A stretch of DNA of 64,000 nt from Solanum dulcamara (lineage: Eukaryota; Streptophyta; Magnoliopsida; Solanales; Solanaceae). The stretch spans positions 1,495,501 to 1,559,500 of the forward strand of contig NC_077240.1 of NCBI RefSeq assembly GCF_947179165.1, in the 5' to 3' direction. The translations under genes and the position numbers were made by a program. This document shows positions 11,503 through 23,450 of the stretch, piece by piece. Under the pieces are notes generated by a model, which made no database searches, was not told the origin of the DNA, and saw only the letters and a list, made by a program, of their open reading frames with translations. How positions within the stretch are numbered: the first letter of the stretch is position 1; every line of letters starts with the position of its first letter.

Positions 11503-14500
11503 ACTATAACAACAACAACAACATACCCAGTGGGATCCCACAAGTGGGGTCTGGGGACGGTAGGGAATACGCAGACCTTACCACTACCTCATAGAGATAG
11601 AAAGACTATTTTTGAAAGATCTTCGGCTCAAAAGACACATTCTCAGATATAAGTAAAAATAAACAAATAAATAAATACATAAATAAAATAAATAAATACA
11701 TATATATATATATACAGGGAGAGATAGAGAGAGCATATTGATAAAAAAAAATGATGCAAGTTTTACAAGACAAGGACAATAACGATAAAAATGTAATATG
11801 GTAATCAAAACAAAACAAAACACCGCAACTCTAATGGCACGCCTAGACCTACGACTACCCTAAATCGACAAATGGCAAGATACCATTCTACCTCTACTAG
11901 CCTTCTACCCTAATTCATGACCTCCACTCTTTTCTATCTAAGGTAATGTTCTTGGTGATATGGAGTAGTGTCATATCTTGTCTAATCACCTCTCCCTCAT
12001 ACGTTTTTGGTCTACCCCTACCTCTCTGCTTAGCCCTTAAATCCAATCGCTCGCACCTCCTAACTGGGGCATCAATACTCCTCCTCTGCACACGTCCAAA
12101 CAATTTCAGTCTCGTTTCTCTCATCTTGTCTGTCATAGAGGTCACTCTCATCTTCTCCCCAATGACCTCATTCCTAATCTTATCACTCTCAGCATCCTCA
12201 TCTCCGCAACATGCATCTTCTGGACATGAGATTTCTTTACCGGCCAATATTCTACTCCGTATAACAACGCCGGTCTAACCCATTCTGTAGAACTTACCTT
12301 TAAATTTATGTGGTACTTTCTTGTCACACAGGACTCCAGAGGCAAACCTCTATTTCAACCACGCTGCCCCAATGCGATGCGTGACATCCTTATTGATGTC
12401 CCCACTGCTCTGATTGATGGATCCAAGGTATTTAAAGCTTTCAGTCTTGGGGATGGGCTGAGTAGCAAGCCTCACTTCAATGTTCTCTTCATCCATCGCA
12501 CCACTGAATTTGCACTCCAAGTATTCATTTTTTATCCTTCTCAATCTAAATCTTTTGGGCTCCAAAGTATGTCTCTAAACCTCCAACTTATCATTAATTA
12601 TCTCTCGAGTCTCGTCAATCAAAACTATGTCATCCGCAAATAGCCTACACAATGGAACCTCATCTCCACCACTCTCTCCCAAATCTTCATAGTGTAGCTT
12701 AGCAATTTGATCCCCCTGTAATTATTACAGTTTTGGATATTACCCTAAATCTTGTATAGTGGAATCATAGTGCTCCATCTTCATTCATCGAGCATCTTGG
12801 TAGTCTTCAAAATAATATTAAACAAATTAGTCAACCATTCCACACCTGCCTTGTTAGTGCTCTTCCAAAAGTCCACCGGAATCTCATCAGGCGTGGTAGC
12901 TCTCCCCCTCCTCATCCTGCTAATAGCCCGTCTAACCTTCTCAACCCTAAAACACCTACAGTACCCAAAGTCTCGAAGACTATGAGAGTGCGCTAAATCA
13001 CCCAGTACAATGTCACAGTCTCATTTTTCATTTAAGAGACTATGGAAGTAAGACTGCTACCTTTGCTTAATGAAGGCGTCATCCACTAACACTTCACATT
13101 TCTCGTCTTTGATGCACTTTCCTAGATTCAGGTGGTGCGATTTTCTCTCTCTCACCTTCCTCGTTCTTGATCTGAGTCCTAGTTATCGTGATACTAAAGG
13201 TAACCAATTGATTTTCCCTTTTTTAAAAAATACGAGTTAACGATAACCAACTCAAAGGCTTTAGCAAACTTCAGAAGAGATACCCCGCCACCATTTCTTA
13301 CTCCAAAACTAAGGCCTCCAAGGACATCATCGAGATCGTATCCACCAATGAAAATCTTTTCGGTACTCGGTATACTCCTCACTACCTCATCCAAACCCTT
13401 CTAAAAGAGTCTTTTGACTTCTTCATCCAGGCCAACATGAGGCGCGTACGCACTAACAACGTTCATAATAAGCCTGCCTATAACTAGCTTAATCAACATC
13501 TTCCTATCGTTGATCCTCTTTACCTCCATCAAATGCTCTCTAAGATCCGCGTCGACTAGGATACCTACTCCATTCCTATCTCTAGAGCTTCCTGAGCAAT
13601 TCACGAGGAAAGGTTCCATTCAGACTCACACAAAGACAAAGATGACAATCGGGGCACGGCCATTTCATTATTTTTTTTTACGCAATTTAAAGATTAAGTA
13701 CCACAATTTAAACCCGTCTACATCTTTCTCCTCCTAAGGCTCTTCACTAGTTCTATGGACTTTCCTGACAGCGACCCTATGTTCCATGATCCTGCTCTCA
13801 TTTTAAGAGAGCATGTCCCCTTCTTACCACTACTTCTCCTCGCCTTCAGCCCTAATCGAGGACATGACCCTAGTCCACCATTAATTACTGAATCCAATAA
13901 AAAGATATGAACTACAAAGGCGATAAACTAGAAACAACTAAATCCAGAGAATACAAACAGCCAACGAGATAATAATATACAGTATAAGGTGTATACTAGA
14001 GACTTTACGCACTAACTAATAGGCAAAACAATATAGACTAATAACTACACGTTGATAGAAAATAAAGAACAAATTCTAAAACTATAATGGTAGGAACTAT
14101 GACACTAGAGCAGTAAGCCAACTACTAAGAGTAGTATGAACAGTAGGGAAGATAAACTCTATATACAGATCTGAAACAGTATGCCAAGTGCCCAGAAACT
14201 AAGAACAATGAACATACAAAAATTAAGAACAATAGGACAATCAGTAAATTCAGAACGGTATGGGAACGAGAGCACCTGATGACTGCCAATGTAGTGAACA
14301 ACTATGGACCAGCAATGAAGATACAACATATCTTCTCCAAACAAATATGCCGTAAAAGGGAGATGTCCTTGATGCGGAATCTGATTTTGTTTTTAGAAGA
14401 TCTGACTGTTGGAATCTGAAAAAGACAAATCGGACTGCCGTAATCTGATCGGAATCAAAATACAAATATATGGTCAGCCTCGAAATACAGAGGCGACCAC

Positions 14501-14700
14501 ACGGGAAAACATAAAGTCAAAAATTAGCCAAAAACTGCCACACGCACCGACGCGTGAAGTGCATGGCGACGCAGATTTATGGCTTCTGGCGGCGCGTGAA
14601 AGCGCATGACTGAGCAGATCTCAGAGGAGATAAGTGGGGTTTGCTCGCTGACTGTTTCGCACCTTGTGGTGTTGTTGGTTTGCGTCGACCACAATACCCT
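11503..14700 (-). mobile_element. RTE-clade LINE, internally deleted
   Basis: Non-LTR retrotransposon read on the minus strand. The 3' end is the (TTG)n tail, seen on plus as 'taacaacaacaacaac' at 11508, with the common solanaceous end sequence containing 'cacaagtggggtctgggga'. Eroded coding pieces in 5'-3' order: endonuclease segments (VGILVDADLRE and VSAYAPHVGLDEEVKR, about 13401-13619; FGVRNGGGVSLLKFAKAF, about 13194-13394), the RT start (RRGRATTPDEIPVDFW, near 12900), the RT catalytic FADD motif (FADDIVLIDE, near 12630), then C-terminal segments (SFKYLGS; RPALLYGVEYWPVK; RGRGRPKTY). Spacing shows at least two internal deletions, one joining the early RT to just before FADD, so it cannot be autonomous. 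The 5' end is set by the change from GC-rich (cgacgcgtgaagtgcatgg) to AT-rich sequence. No target duplication was identified. Confidence 0.85.
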
Positions 14701-14844
14701 TTTCAGGTTAAAAATGTTTAGGGCATTGCTCAACAAGAAAGTGACAACTTGTAAGTATTTATCATTATGTATCAAGAATTCATTATTTTTATTTCCCATG
14801 TTAATGTAATATAATTTTTTATACAGAAATTGCATTTTTTTATA

Positions 14845-15000
14845 GTTGCTTTTGTCAAATATCTTAGCGATGAAATTTCGATCCCATCTACTGGACGCCA
14901 AGTTGATTACCTTTGTGCAAGATACATATCTCTCTTATGCAAATATGGCAATGAAAAGGCAAAGGAAGGATATGTTAGTGAAAATGACGATCCCTACTAG
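14845..15000 (+). pseudogene. Ulp1-protease-like C-terminal exon
   Basis: A 52-codon frame, open from an acceptor-like 'tatag' to TAG at 14998, encodes VAFVKYLSDE, a STGRQVDYLC segment, then YISLLCKYGNEKAKEGYVSE and DDPY. The pattern 'FV-YLS-E-IP...RY-LL-KYG-EKA--GY-S-NDDP' matches the C-terminal tail found on Ulp1/SENP-type SUMO protease proteins spread by plant MULEs. The catalytic His/Asp/Cys region is not present nearby: upstream sequence is the LINE and then AT-rich sequence. Treated as an orphaned exon of the interrupted transposon gene. Confidence 0.5.
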
Positions 15001-15179
15001 TGAACTTTAGAGTAGTTCTGTATCTATTAGCTAATATTTTAGAGAAGTACTCTTGAAAACTTGTATGAATCTCTACTGTTTTAAAATTTGATTATGTTTT
15101 GTCAATTATTTCTCATTTTTGAATTTAAGTTATACTTTCAATGTGTCCCTCTTTATTATTTCACATGAATTTTTGTGCA

Positions 15180-16400
15180 TGTGATACATAACATATATCT
15201 TGTATCAGACACATTTCAGTGATTCACATTTTTATATATCAATTCCAAATTACACTTAAAGAAATTTTGTGCTAAATTTGCTTATTTTACAATTAAGTAT
15301 ATGATACATCAGCAAACAAAATGCATTTATGTTATGTATCAGATTCCAAAAAATAGGTATAATGTATCTGTCATTTAGTTAAAGACACACAACCTAATAT
15401 ATTCGATACATATTCTAATGACTTTGAGTCAGCTATGTATCAGCTGTAATTTATACTAATAGAAGCGAGACTCAACATATAAATCTATTACACAACACGA
15501 GTACTTAAATCAAGTAATACTGAAATTAAATGTATTAAAAATCACAAAGAGAAGGGCTATTATGTGAAAATTTGAAATAACGCATTGTCTTGATATAAAG
15601 ATACGTAAAAACAAATAATAAAAATTTATTCAACTGGAAGTTGAATGTATCTTCAACATGCATGTATCATTTCTCTTTGAAAAAGAAATTATAAGATCTT
15701 CTATTGTGATCTTCATGTTCACAACGTCCACAACAGTTTGTGCTCATAGTTAACTTCTCATTACAATTCTTTTTTCTTCCGTTTATTGATCTTTCAGGCA
15801 TCTTTTTGTATTTTGAAACATCATTATTTGACAACCAAACTAAGAGTGAGAATGGATTTTTTTGATTAGTATTGGCATAGCATAATTATCAAATAACTAT
15901 AAGATTTGTCCATGATACATTACAGAACTTATGTATCATGAACATGACCATGAATATTTACTATATAATATACAAAAAAATAGTTGTATATTCTGATATG
16001 AGATATATTGATTGAATTCCACATATCACACATAAGAACTTATGCATCATGAACAACACAAACCATGAACATTATACATATAATACTTATGTATCATAAT
16101 ATTAGATACATTCATTCAGCACCACATATCATATATATCACCTTATGTATCATGACCAGAACCAACAATTAACATTATAAACAGAAAATATATGTATCAT
16201 GACATGATACATCCAGTAAAAAGATAAATAAGACAGTGAGTTATGTATCAATAGTTTTAATACGAACATGACACATGCTCAATTTTGTATCAATGAATTA
16301 GGGTTATATATCAAGAAAAATTTGTAAACACGATACATAATGTAATGATTATCCATTAAATCTAAAATCAAAAATCACAAGATACATTAAAAATGCATAC
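15180..16400. repeat. TGTATC-motif array, right arm
   Basis: The second arm has about twenty TGTATC or GATACA copies in mixed orientation, for example 'atgtatcatgacatgatacat' split across 16194-16214. It shares the motif, but not the intervening sequence, with the left arm. Isolated copies continue to about 16900. Confidence 0.75.
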
Positions 16401-17370
16401 CTTGGACAGAGAAGGGTATGTTGTAATGCGCACAATTTTTTTCAAATTGAACGCTAAATATTCTTCATGCAATTTCTCCATAACTAAAGGATCATTGCGG
16501 TGTTTGGATCTAATTTCATCATAACCAGCACCACTTGAGTAAGATCCCAGAGAAACCAGGTTTTGTTGTTGAGGATTTAGTTGGGTAAAATCAATAATAA
16601 AAGACGGAACGGAATCCACATGTATCAGGAATTAAAGATGAAGAACACAAAATTTAAGAATAAAGTCAATCGAAAATTGAAGAAGAAGAAGAAGAAGAAG
16701 TTAGGCAGAGATGGAGAAATTCTATTACCTTTTTAAGAAATTGAAATTGATGAAGTTGTTAGGAGAAGGGAGGGGGTTGATTACCCATTTGAATTATGTG
16801 ATTGCATGAATGATGGGATCTTAATTAGATTTACGTTTCTTTTTCTTAAATAACTCAACTATATTAATTGGTTTGTATTAATTAGTTATGTATCATGAAA
16901 ATGACTTATGTATTCGAAAGTGGACAAAAAGAAGGAATTTTGGGTAATTATTAAAAGAGTAGGTATAAAATATAATTGGGGAGAATCACTATGAAATTTA
17001 GGTAAAATGCTCTATTAATAATTCTAGTTTTTTTTATTAAAAAAAAAAGTCATACAGATGGTAGTTATATGGAAAATGGTTCCAATCATTTTATATTTAT
17101 AAAATTCTTCTCTTTCTTAAAATAATAACGTTCTCAATTATTATTTTTTATTTCATATAATCAAGAGAGGAATTGGGAAATTCAACCGAGTAACAATTAA
17201 TGATCAGAAAATTATAACAATTAAGCAAAACTCTAACAAATTATGTAGTTTATTTATTGTCCTAGCTAGTAGCCTGGTAAATATGGATGAGTCGATGTGA
17301 ATGTGCAGGCACAATATAAAAAGCTTATGGTAAAATCATAAATGCGCAAATTCTTTTTCATTTCATTGAT

Positions 17371-17620
17371 CCCGGCAACTTCTTCGTAGTAGCTAGATAC
17401 TAAATAAATAATGTGTTTCATAAATTCAAAATCATATATACGCGGAGCATTAATTATGTACAGAAGAATGTATCGTACAAGTTGTATACTTTTGGTCAAT
17501 TTAAGGAATTTATAATGTATATTATATGTTAGTCGTTACTTAATGAAATCATTGGGTTGTTTGATCAAACTTATAGTACCAAATTTGTTTTTGTTCACAC
17601 TTGGGAGTGCTTTTTTCGTC
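17371..17620 (+). repeat. Distal SAUR-unit block, copy 2
   Basis: Carries 'ggcaacttcttcgtagtag', 'atatacgcggagcattaat' and 'attgggttgtttg', as in copy 1. It belongs to the unit whose SAUR coding region was deleted (19821). Confidence 0.75.
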
Positions 17621-18315
17621 TTTTTTTTTTTCATCCCTTGCAAGTCACCCTTTTAATATTTTGAAAATCAAGATGTTGTAATAGCTGATTTTAATTGAAT
17701 ATTCAATATTCGAGCAACAAGAAAAAAAATTCCACCCTTATTCAACAAAAGTTAAATTTGTATATATAATATTCGTATGATTTGTTTTAGAGAATACAAA
17801 AGCTCGTAGTATGGTAGTGGCTATTATGTTGAAGCTATCATTGAATTAAAAAATATGTACTAAATCTCTAATAGGTCAATCTTTCGAATGAGATGATCTT
17901 ACACTTCAATGTGGTATCAATTCATATAGATATCAATCTTGGACATGAGTGGTGTTACATCATTATAAAAACTGTGGTTGACTGATTTAGAAAAAAGAAT
18001 TCGGCCCTACACGTGAAGTAATATGTTAAGAATGTTATTAAGTAAACAAATATATGATCTTCGGACCGTAGCCATACAAACTTTTCAAATAAGGACATAT
18101 AATTCACAATATTCAAATGCATGCTCATGAAATGACATAGTAAAACACCCACTCGTTTATTTTCAGGAAGAATACACTATTTGTTGTGCTGCCATATTTT
18201 TGAAAATTCAAGACCAAGACACATGCATGTGGGCATGCAGTTGTTTCCGCAGAGGATACGTAGGAATTTGCACCAAAAAATATCTTTAGATCATAAATGA
18301 CTTCACAATGATAAT

Positions 18316-19150
18316 GTTCGTGAAGTCGGTTTTGATGATTTGAAAAACTCAGGGAACAGGTAGAGGACTTGCTCCCTTTGAGTACTTCTTGCTAATAACG
18401 ACAGCAGACAAACAGTACATAACAGATCCTGCCAAGTCTGCAGGTCTGTGTGTACGCGGCCGAATCCCTGTGCAGAAGACGAGTTGTTTAATCAATACAA
18501 ATTGTCCAGCACATGGTATATCGATGATATATACACTCTTTACAACATTTTCTCACTTGGCTTTTGAATCTGAAAAAGGAATATCCATATGAGCTCATGC
18601 TCTCAAGTATTGAAAATTTGCTCTTGAAGAAGACCAAGTACCTAATAGAGTTATGAGTGTTTTTTTTCTTGTTTTAGAGTTGTAATTTTTTGTTCTTAAT
18701 GTTGTAAGGTCTACTTCCTAATCTATAAAGGAAGTTAGATCAGCTCTCATATGTTATCTCTTTTGTTCATCTTGTCGAAGTTACTAGAGCTAGTAATGGA
18801 GACCACCTGAACTCTAAATCATCTAGGAGGTTAGTGATTTAGGAAGCAATAGATTTATTGTTTCAAGTCTGTAACGGAGTTGTTACAAGGAGTGAAGAGG
18901 GATTGTGAGTACAATTCCTAGATTACAATATCTTGTAATCTGAATCTTGGCTCAATTATTCTAGTGAATATTTGAGTTGAAATCCTATGAGACAGGTCGT
19001 GATTTTTCTCTCTTAAGCAAGAAATTTCCACGTAAAAATCTTGTGTGTATTTTATCTTTCTATTCTTTAAGTTTTTGAACTAATTTCTTATAAAGAATCC
19101 GATCCTTACTGTTCTGATGGAAGCATACATTTAAACACAACTTTTTGGAG
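18316..19150 (+). mobile_element. Probable LTR-retrotransposon remnant (LTR-like)
   Basis: About 830 bp absent from other SAUR units. The neighbouring unit at 25250-25340 runs directly from 'atgacttcacaa' to 'aagaaggcagcatgg', whereas here the same landmarks (18298 and 19164) are split. Its right part reads like a copia LTR U5 end ('gaaatttccacgtaaaaatc', 'cttgtgtgtattt'). No clean TG...CA ends or target duplication were found. A 67-codon frame inside (18389-18592) has no recognisable motif. Confidence 0.4.
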
Positions 19151-19647
19151 AACCCCAAGGGCAAGAAGGCAGTATGGAAGTTGCAATTGGAAAGAATTAG
19201 AGAGCAACATAATTAATTGTTTGTTGGTTCGTTTCATATTGTTCATATAATGCTAAATTTAAGCCATAAAGTTCTTAAAGTCAGTCAAAAATGAAAAGTT
19301 AGGATTCCTAACTTTTTTTTCTAAGTGCTTAAAATCATTTTCTTTGACCATGGAAATTACTTTTATATCCCTTATAATTTAACTAAATTCTCAAACTACC
19401 ATTTTTATTCTTTTAACCCTAAAATTCACATCATTTTCCCCATTTAAGCACTTTTATCCAAACACTCAACTGCTTATTTATAAAAATAACTTTCAGCACT
19501 TCAAAGTTCTAAAAGCATTTCATACATAAAAATTATTTTTTTAACCTCATCCAAACGGGTTCTATATTTAGAATACTGCACAAGTAAACATGGACAACGT
19601 TTGATTAGTTATTTATTGACAAGGAAATATTTTAATTTGTTGATGAT

Positions 19648-19676
19648 CCATGTGAAGTAGGGCCCTTATCACATGG
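19648..19676 (+). promoter_or_regulatory. Palindromic CCATGTGA box of the deleted SAUR
   Basis: CCATGTGA, a 13-bp spacer containing GGGCCC, then TCACATGG: perfect 8-bp inverted arms. A degenerate TATA (aatatagcc) follows at about 19690. The promoter is intact although the gene it served is gone. Confidence 0.7.
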
Positions 19677-19820
19677 GACAAGACTAGAAATATAGCCTTT
19701 TCCAACAAGAACAAGTCAGTCAAATCATCAAATACCTTTAGTGCAAGGAGCTCCAGTTCAATCACACTCCCATCAAATATTACTAACGGTTAATTCACTC
19801 ACTCCAATCAAATCAAAAAA

Positions 19821-19852
19821 ATGGGTCTTCTCGATTAAACACTTGTTTATGA
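19821..19852 (+). pseudogene. SAUR pseudogene with coding region deleted
   Basis: Promoter box, TATA-like site, 5' leader and 3' region of an array 1 SAUR are all present, but the coding sequence is reduced to ATGGGT joined directly to 'cttctcgattaaac' and 'acttgtttatga'. The second part is the last ten codons of the SAUR at 30252 (SRLNTCL-stop) almost to the base. About 270 bp, the entire conserved domain, is missing. The junction shifts the frame, leaving MGLLD then TAA. The 3' region keeps 'ctcttgcaatgcaagagctg' (19934-19953), a 7-bp hairpin seen in weaker form after the SAUR at 30252. Confidence 0.85.
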
Positions 19853-20113
19853 TTTGAAGAAGCAATTAATTAGATGCGACATGATTATATCAGAGCTTAA
19901 TTAGTATTTTTCTCTTTCATAATTATTTTTTTCCTCTTGCAATGCAAGAGCTGTAAATTTTTGTGCATTGCCATTTCAATGCATCATAATGTCGACAGAA
20001 TTTCATACAATCAATTTTTCAGTCTTCGAAAAATATTTTAGTTGTTTTATGATAACAGTATAAGAGTAGTACTGCTTAATTTTTAAACAATCAGTACAAG
20101 TTTAGAATTAGTT

Positions 20114-20398
20114 ATTCCTTCCTCTTTAATTATGTGATACTATTTGATTGATACATATCCCACTTTTGTGAATTTTATTGATATGTTTGTTGTTTTATTT
20201 GATTGATACAAATTTTAAGGAAAAAAGCGAAGATTTTTAAAGTTTGTAGTCTAAAATAAATTTTAAATATTTATAAAGTTATAAATTATTTCATTAAATA
20301 TATAAAAAAAAACTATTAAAATTAAAAATTATTTTTAATTAAAAAAACATATATTCTTTTTAGACAGACAAGATTATTAAAAAGAAAAGTGGAAGTAA
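20114..20398. mobile_element. Possible Stowaway-like MITE
   Basis: The left end 'attccttcctcttta' and the reverse complement of the right end 'aaaagtggaagtaat' match at most positions, and TA flanks both sides. The interior is AT-rich and noncoding. Confidence 0.35.
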
Positions 20399-20844
20399 TA
20401 TTGTACTCGTAGTTGATAAGTGTGCAACCCATTTTCACTAAACTTTCTTTTGTATGAGAGTGAGTCTAGCCGAGTTTGTCCAACGAGTAATTCTTTTTAT
20501 TATTATGTGTTGAATTCAAATAGTTAAAATACTCATCTAGAAATTTATTTTTTCATTTTAATTTGTGAAATTAGATCTTAGGTTTAACTCATACCACAAC
20601 AGTTAGTTCAAAGAGAAAATTATTTAAGCATTATAAAGAGATCAACCAATTCATTAACCACCTATGTGAAAAAGGGTTCTATATCATCCAACTAATTAAG
20701 AACACTAGTAACATGAAAAATTGTTGAATCAAACACATAAACAAAGGATAATTTGGTAATTACAGCACCTTATCACCTCACCATTGTACACCTGTATGCT
20801 TCCTTTTAATTTATTCCGAGTTTAGTAAGTATGTTTAGATGGAA

Positions 20845-21060
20845 TTTCAATCATTTTCAATTTATTAATTATCTAGATCTGGGTCCCACACTTGGCATAA
20901 AAGATGTCAAAGCACTTCTGTATAAGTGTTGGAGTAGTTATCAAGAAATTTCTTTAAATACTCCTTTCTCTTTATTTTATTTTATTTTTGGCAGAATTAA
21001 TAATAAAGAAATCTAATTATTGAACAGCGTCAGCAGTGACTGGAAAATTGAACTTTGTAA
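20845..21060 (+). repeat. Proximal landmark of SAUR unit (second copy)
   Basis: A string from 'tttcaatcattttcaattt' through 'agatgtcaaagcacttctgt' to 'ggagtagttatcaagaaatt' repeats the sequence at about 9530-9650 with few changes. It marks the repeat-unit boundary upstream of the SAUR at 23148. Confidence 0.7.
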
Positions 21061-21704
21061 CAATATTAATTGCTCCCGTTTTTTTTTACTTGTCAAATTT
21101 TGATTTGGCACACCTACTAAGAAAACAATTATTGATATAGTGAGTTTATCATTTTACCCCTATTAATTGATAGAGTTTTAAACATACTTACTCACTACAT
21201 TTTTCAAAAACATTAACTCAAAGTTAATAAATTGAGGGTATAATAGAAAAAAAATTGTCCTTTCTTGATTTGTTAAAATTAACAAGTAAAAAAAAAATCA
21301 TATTCGAAAATATTTGACAAGTAAATAAAAAAGGAGAGAATTGATTAAGCAAAGCTACTAATATAGTTATATCGTAAATCGATCCAATCATTTGATCTTT
21401 TATCATCTGAATCTGTACTGCGATATGTTATCAATTAGTATGTGCATGTACGACCAATTTATTTTAAATAGAACATGTGAAACCACTAATACTGCATTTA
21501 TTAGTAGTAGTTAGTAAAGATAAAATCCGTCTCTTTCTTAAAATCATAACGTTCTCAATTATTTCTTTATTTCATATAATCAATAGAGGAATCAAAGAAA
21601 ATGAGATCTCTTGGACTTTTACAATTTGAATAGGAGAAAAGAACCTTTTTAGATCTCTTAGGCATAGAAATATATTCATAAATGCGCAAAAAGAAATCAT
21701 TTTC

Positions 21705-21950
21705 TTGATCGGACAACTTCTTCGTAGTAACTCGTTACTGAATAAACAATGTGTTCCATAAATTCAAAAATCATATATACGTGGAAAATTAAATTATGTT
21801 TAAAAGAATATACGTACAGGTAGTAGGTTTGGTCAATTTAAGCAATTTGTTAGCCGTTAATTAAATCATTGGGTTGTTTGTTTAAGGTCCAAACTTCAAG
21901 TACGGAATATGTGTTTGTTCACACTTGGTACTTTTTCATCTTTTTATTTT
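21705..21950 (+). repeat. Distal SAUR-unit block, copy 3
   Basis: Carries 'acaacttcttcgtagtaact', 'catatatacgtggaaaatta', 'ggtcaatttaagcaattt' and 'attgggttgtttg'. It lies 1.4 kb upstream of the SAUR at 23148. Confidence 0.75.
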
Positions 21951-22927
21951 CATTTTCTTTCGTTGCAAGTCACCCTAGTAATTATATGCTGAAGATATCG
22001 TTAAATGAATAAAAGTATACTATTTCTAATTATTATTTTTTGGATGAGATGATTTTGACCGTTTGAATATGATACGTATATATCAAATCAGGCATGTATA
22101 CATCATTATCGAAAAATGTGTTCTGACTCATTAAAAAAGCATTACTACGACCCGTAGATTGAAAATACCATAAAGATTTAAATAAGAAAAGATATTGTTG
22201 TAAAGGTCGGGTCCACCCATGCTAATAGCCTGTTAACCTATTACATTGTCCTCCTCCTAAACCATAACCCTTCGTATATATATAAATACACCATAAGGGT
22301 TAGCAATCTAATTAAACGAGAGAAAATAATGCTCTTCGTTTTCCAAGGATATCTAGGTTATGGATTGGACGAGAGAATTCATCCGTCGACGGCTTTTTTC
22401 GCATAAGAAAAGAAGTGCCCAGCCCAGCCTAAAGATCCTATCCGTGACACAAGTCATTGTTATTATAGAACCACTTCCGCAAAGGAGAAACCCATAAATC
22501 TCCTGGTATTTAGGCTCCGAAGTCCGAAGACATCACATACATTAATTTCACCGGCCAAATGGCAGAGTTAGTTAAAACTACTACTCATCATATATAGAAA
22601 TAACTACTACTGTTTGCACTTACAGTCTACTTTATTCTAGTCTTGGCAACTAAAATATCAAGAATAATATAATTTTTTTTGCCAGTGGTTTGGTTGACGG
22701 TCACTTCTAGATCTGTCCGTGTAGGTGATATCTTTTATCTCCAGTGTACTAGTCCTCTGGAGTAGGAATAACTTAAATTCACTAATTGGGTATTTCCGAG
22801 ACCATGCATCAAATTTTGAAACTAGAGCGACATACAATTTGGAAGGAATACTATAATGGGCTGATTAATTTATAAATTATTCGCTGGGAATTGGGCAGGA
22901 GTATTTTATTTGTTGATGATGGAGCTA

Positions 22928-23013
22928 ACATGTGAAGTTGGGCCCATTTCACATGACACCAATTGTACACAAGGACAGCTGAGCTGCATGATGGCATAGC
23001 AGCTACTATAAAT
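22928..23013 (+). promoter_or_regulatory. Promoter of SAUR 23148
   Basis: Palindromic box at 22928-22956 (CATGTGA, spacer with GGGCCC, TCACATG; 7-bp arms) and TATA box (tataaat) at 23007-23013. The ATG is about 140 bp beyond the TATA. Confidence 0.7.
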
Positions 23014-23147
23014 GTAGCCTTATAACATCACAACAAGAAGAAGTTAGTCAAATCATCAAACACCTTAAGTGCATTATAGTTCAATCACAATCCTATCAAT
23101 CACCAATACATAGATAGATATACTACCTTAAATATCAAGATCTAGTG

Positions 23148-23450
23148 ATGGGTATTATTCGTTTGCCATCAATTATTTCCAGCGTGAAGCAATTACAGAG
23201 ATTGCACTCTGTTGTTACTCGGAAACAAATATTACATGTACCAAAAGGACATTTTGCAGTTTATGTAGGAGAAACAGAGAAGAAGAGATATGTGGTTCCA
23301 ATTGCATACCTGAATCATCCTTCATTCCAGGATTTGTTGCAAAAAGCAGAGGAAGAGTTTGGGTTTCAACATCCAATGGGCGCTCTCACCATTCCCTGCA
23401 ATGAGGATGCATTTTTTCATGTCACTTCTCGATTGATCAACACTTTATGA
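23148..23450 (+). CDS. SAUR: SAUR protein, array 1
   Basis: SAUR protein of 100 aa, single exon. The frame opens three bases earlier at a GTG; the ATG at 23148 gives the [12 protein letters not shown] start shared with the paralogue at 25901. The N terminus (about 1-30) is basic ([14 protein letters not shown]), a region reported in the family to bind calmodulin. The core spans [31 protein letters not shown] and [14 protein letters not shown], where nearly every other SAUR in the window has MGG, is its one unusual core residue. The C terminus [10 protein letters not shown] is close to the 30252 copy. It has the array 1 promoter box and distal block in their standard positions. Confidence 0.95.
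   Translation: MGIIRLPSIISSVKQLQRLHSVVTRKQILHVPKGHFAVYVGETEKKRYVVPIAYLNHPSFQDLLQKAEEEFGFQHPMGALTIPCNEDAFFHVTSRLINTL

Larger units (their letters stand above)
9967..17060 (+). mobile_element. MULE-type remnant carrying Ulp1-like fragments, nested by a LINE
   Basis: This stretch interrupts an array 1 SAUR unit. Unit sequence stops near 9.7 kb and resumes at about 17062 ('atggttccaatcatttta', matching about 24135), and removing it restores normal unit spacing. It contains a broken first exon at 10644, a recognisable Ulp1-protease C-terminal exon at 14845-15000, and two arms dense in TGTATC motifs (10815-11405 and 15180-16400). A minus-strand frame at 16368-16619 in the right arm is unidentified. 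Plant MULEs that have captured Ulp1-type SUMO protease domains are an established class, often lacking long terminal repeats; none is visible here. Ends are approximate. An RTE LINE occupies about 11503-14700 inside it. Confidence 0.5.

Noticed and set aside
11946..12643. Plus-strand frames of about 110 codons
   Set aside because: They are antisense shadows of the minus-strand LINE coding pieces.
16368..16619. Minus-strand 83-codon frame (contains SLGSYSSGAGYDEIRSKH)
   Set aside because: Not low-complexity, and it may be part of a MULE-borne gene, but there is no ATG start, no identifiable family and no splice context, so it is not called as a gene.
22329..22406. 25-codon ORF (MLFVFQGYLGYG...) downstream of a TATA-like 'tatatatataaata'
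   Set aside because: The ATG and TATA spacing are plausible, but one very short frame without a paralogue or motif is not enough support.
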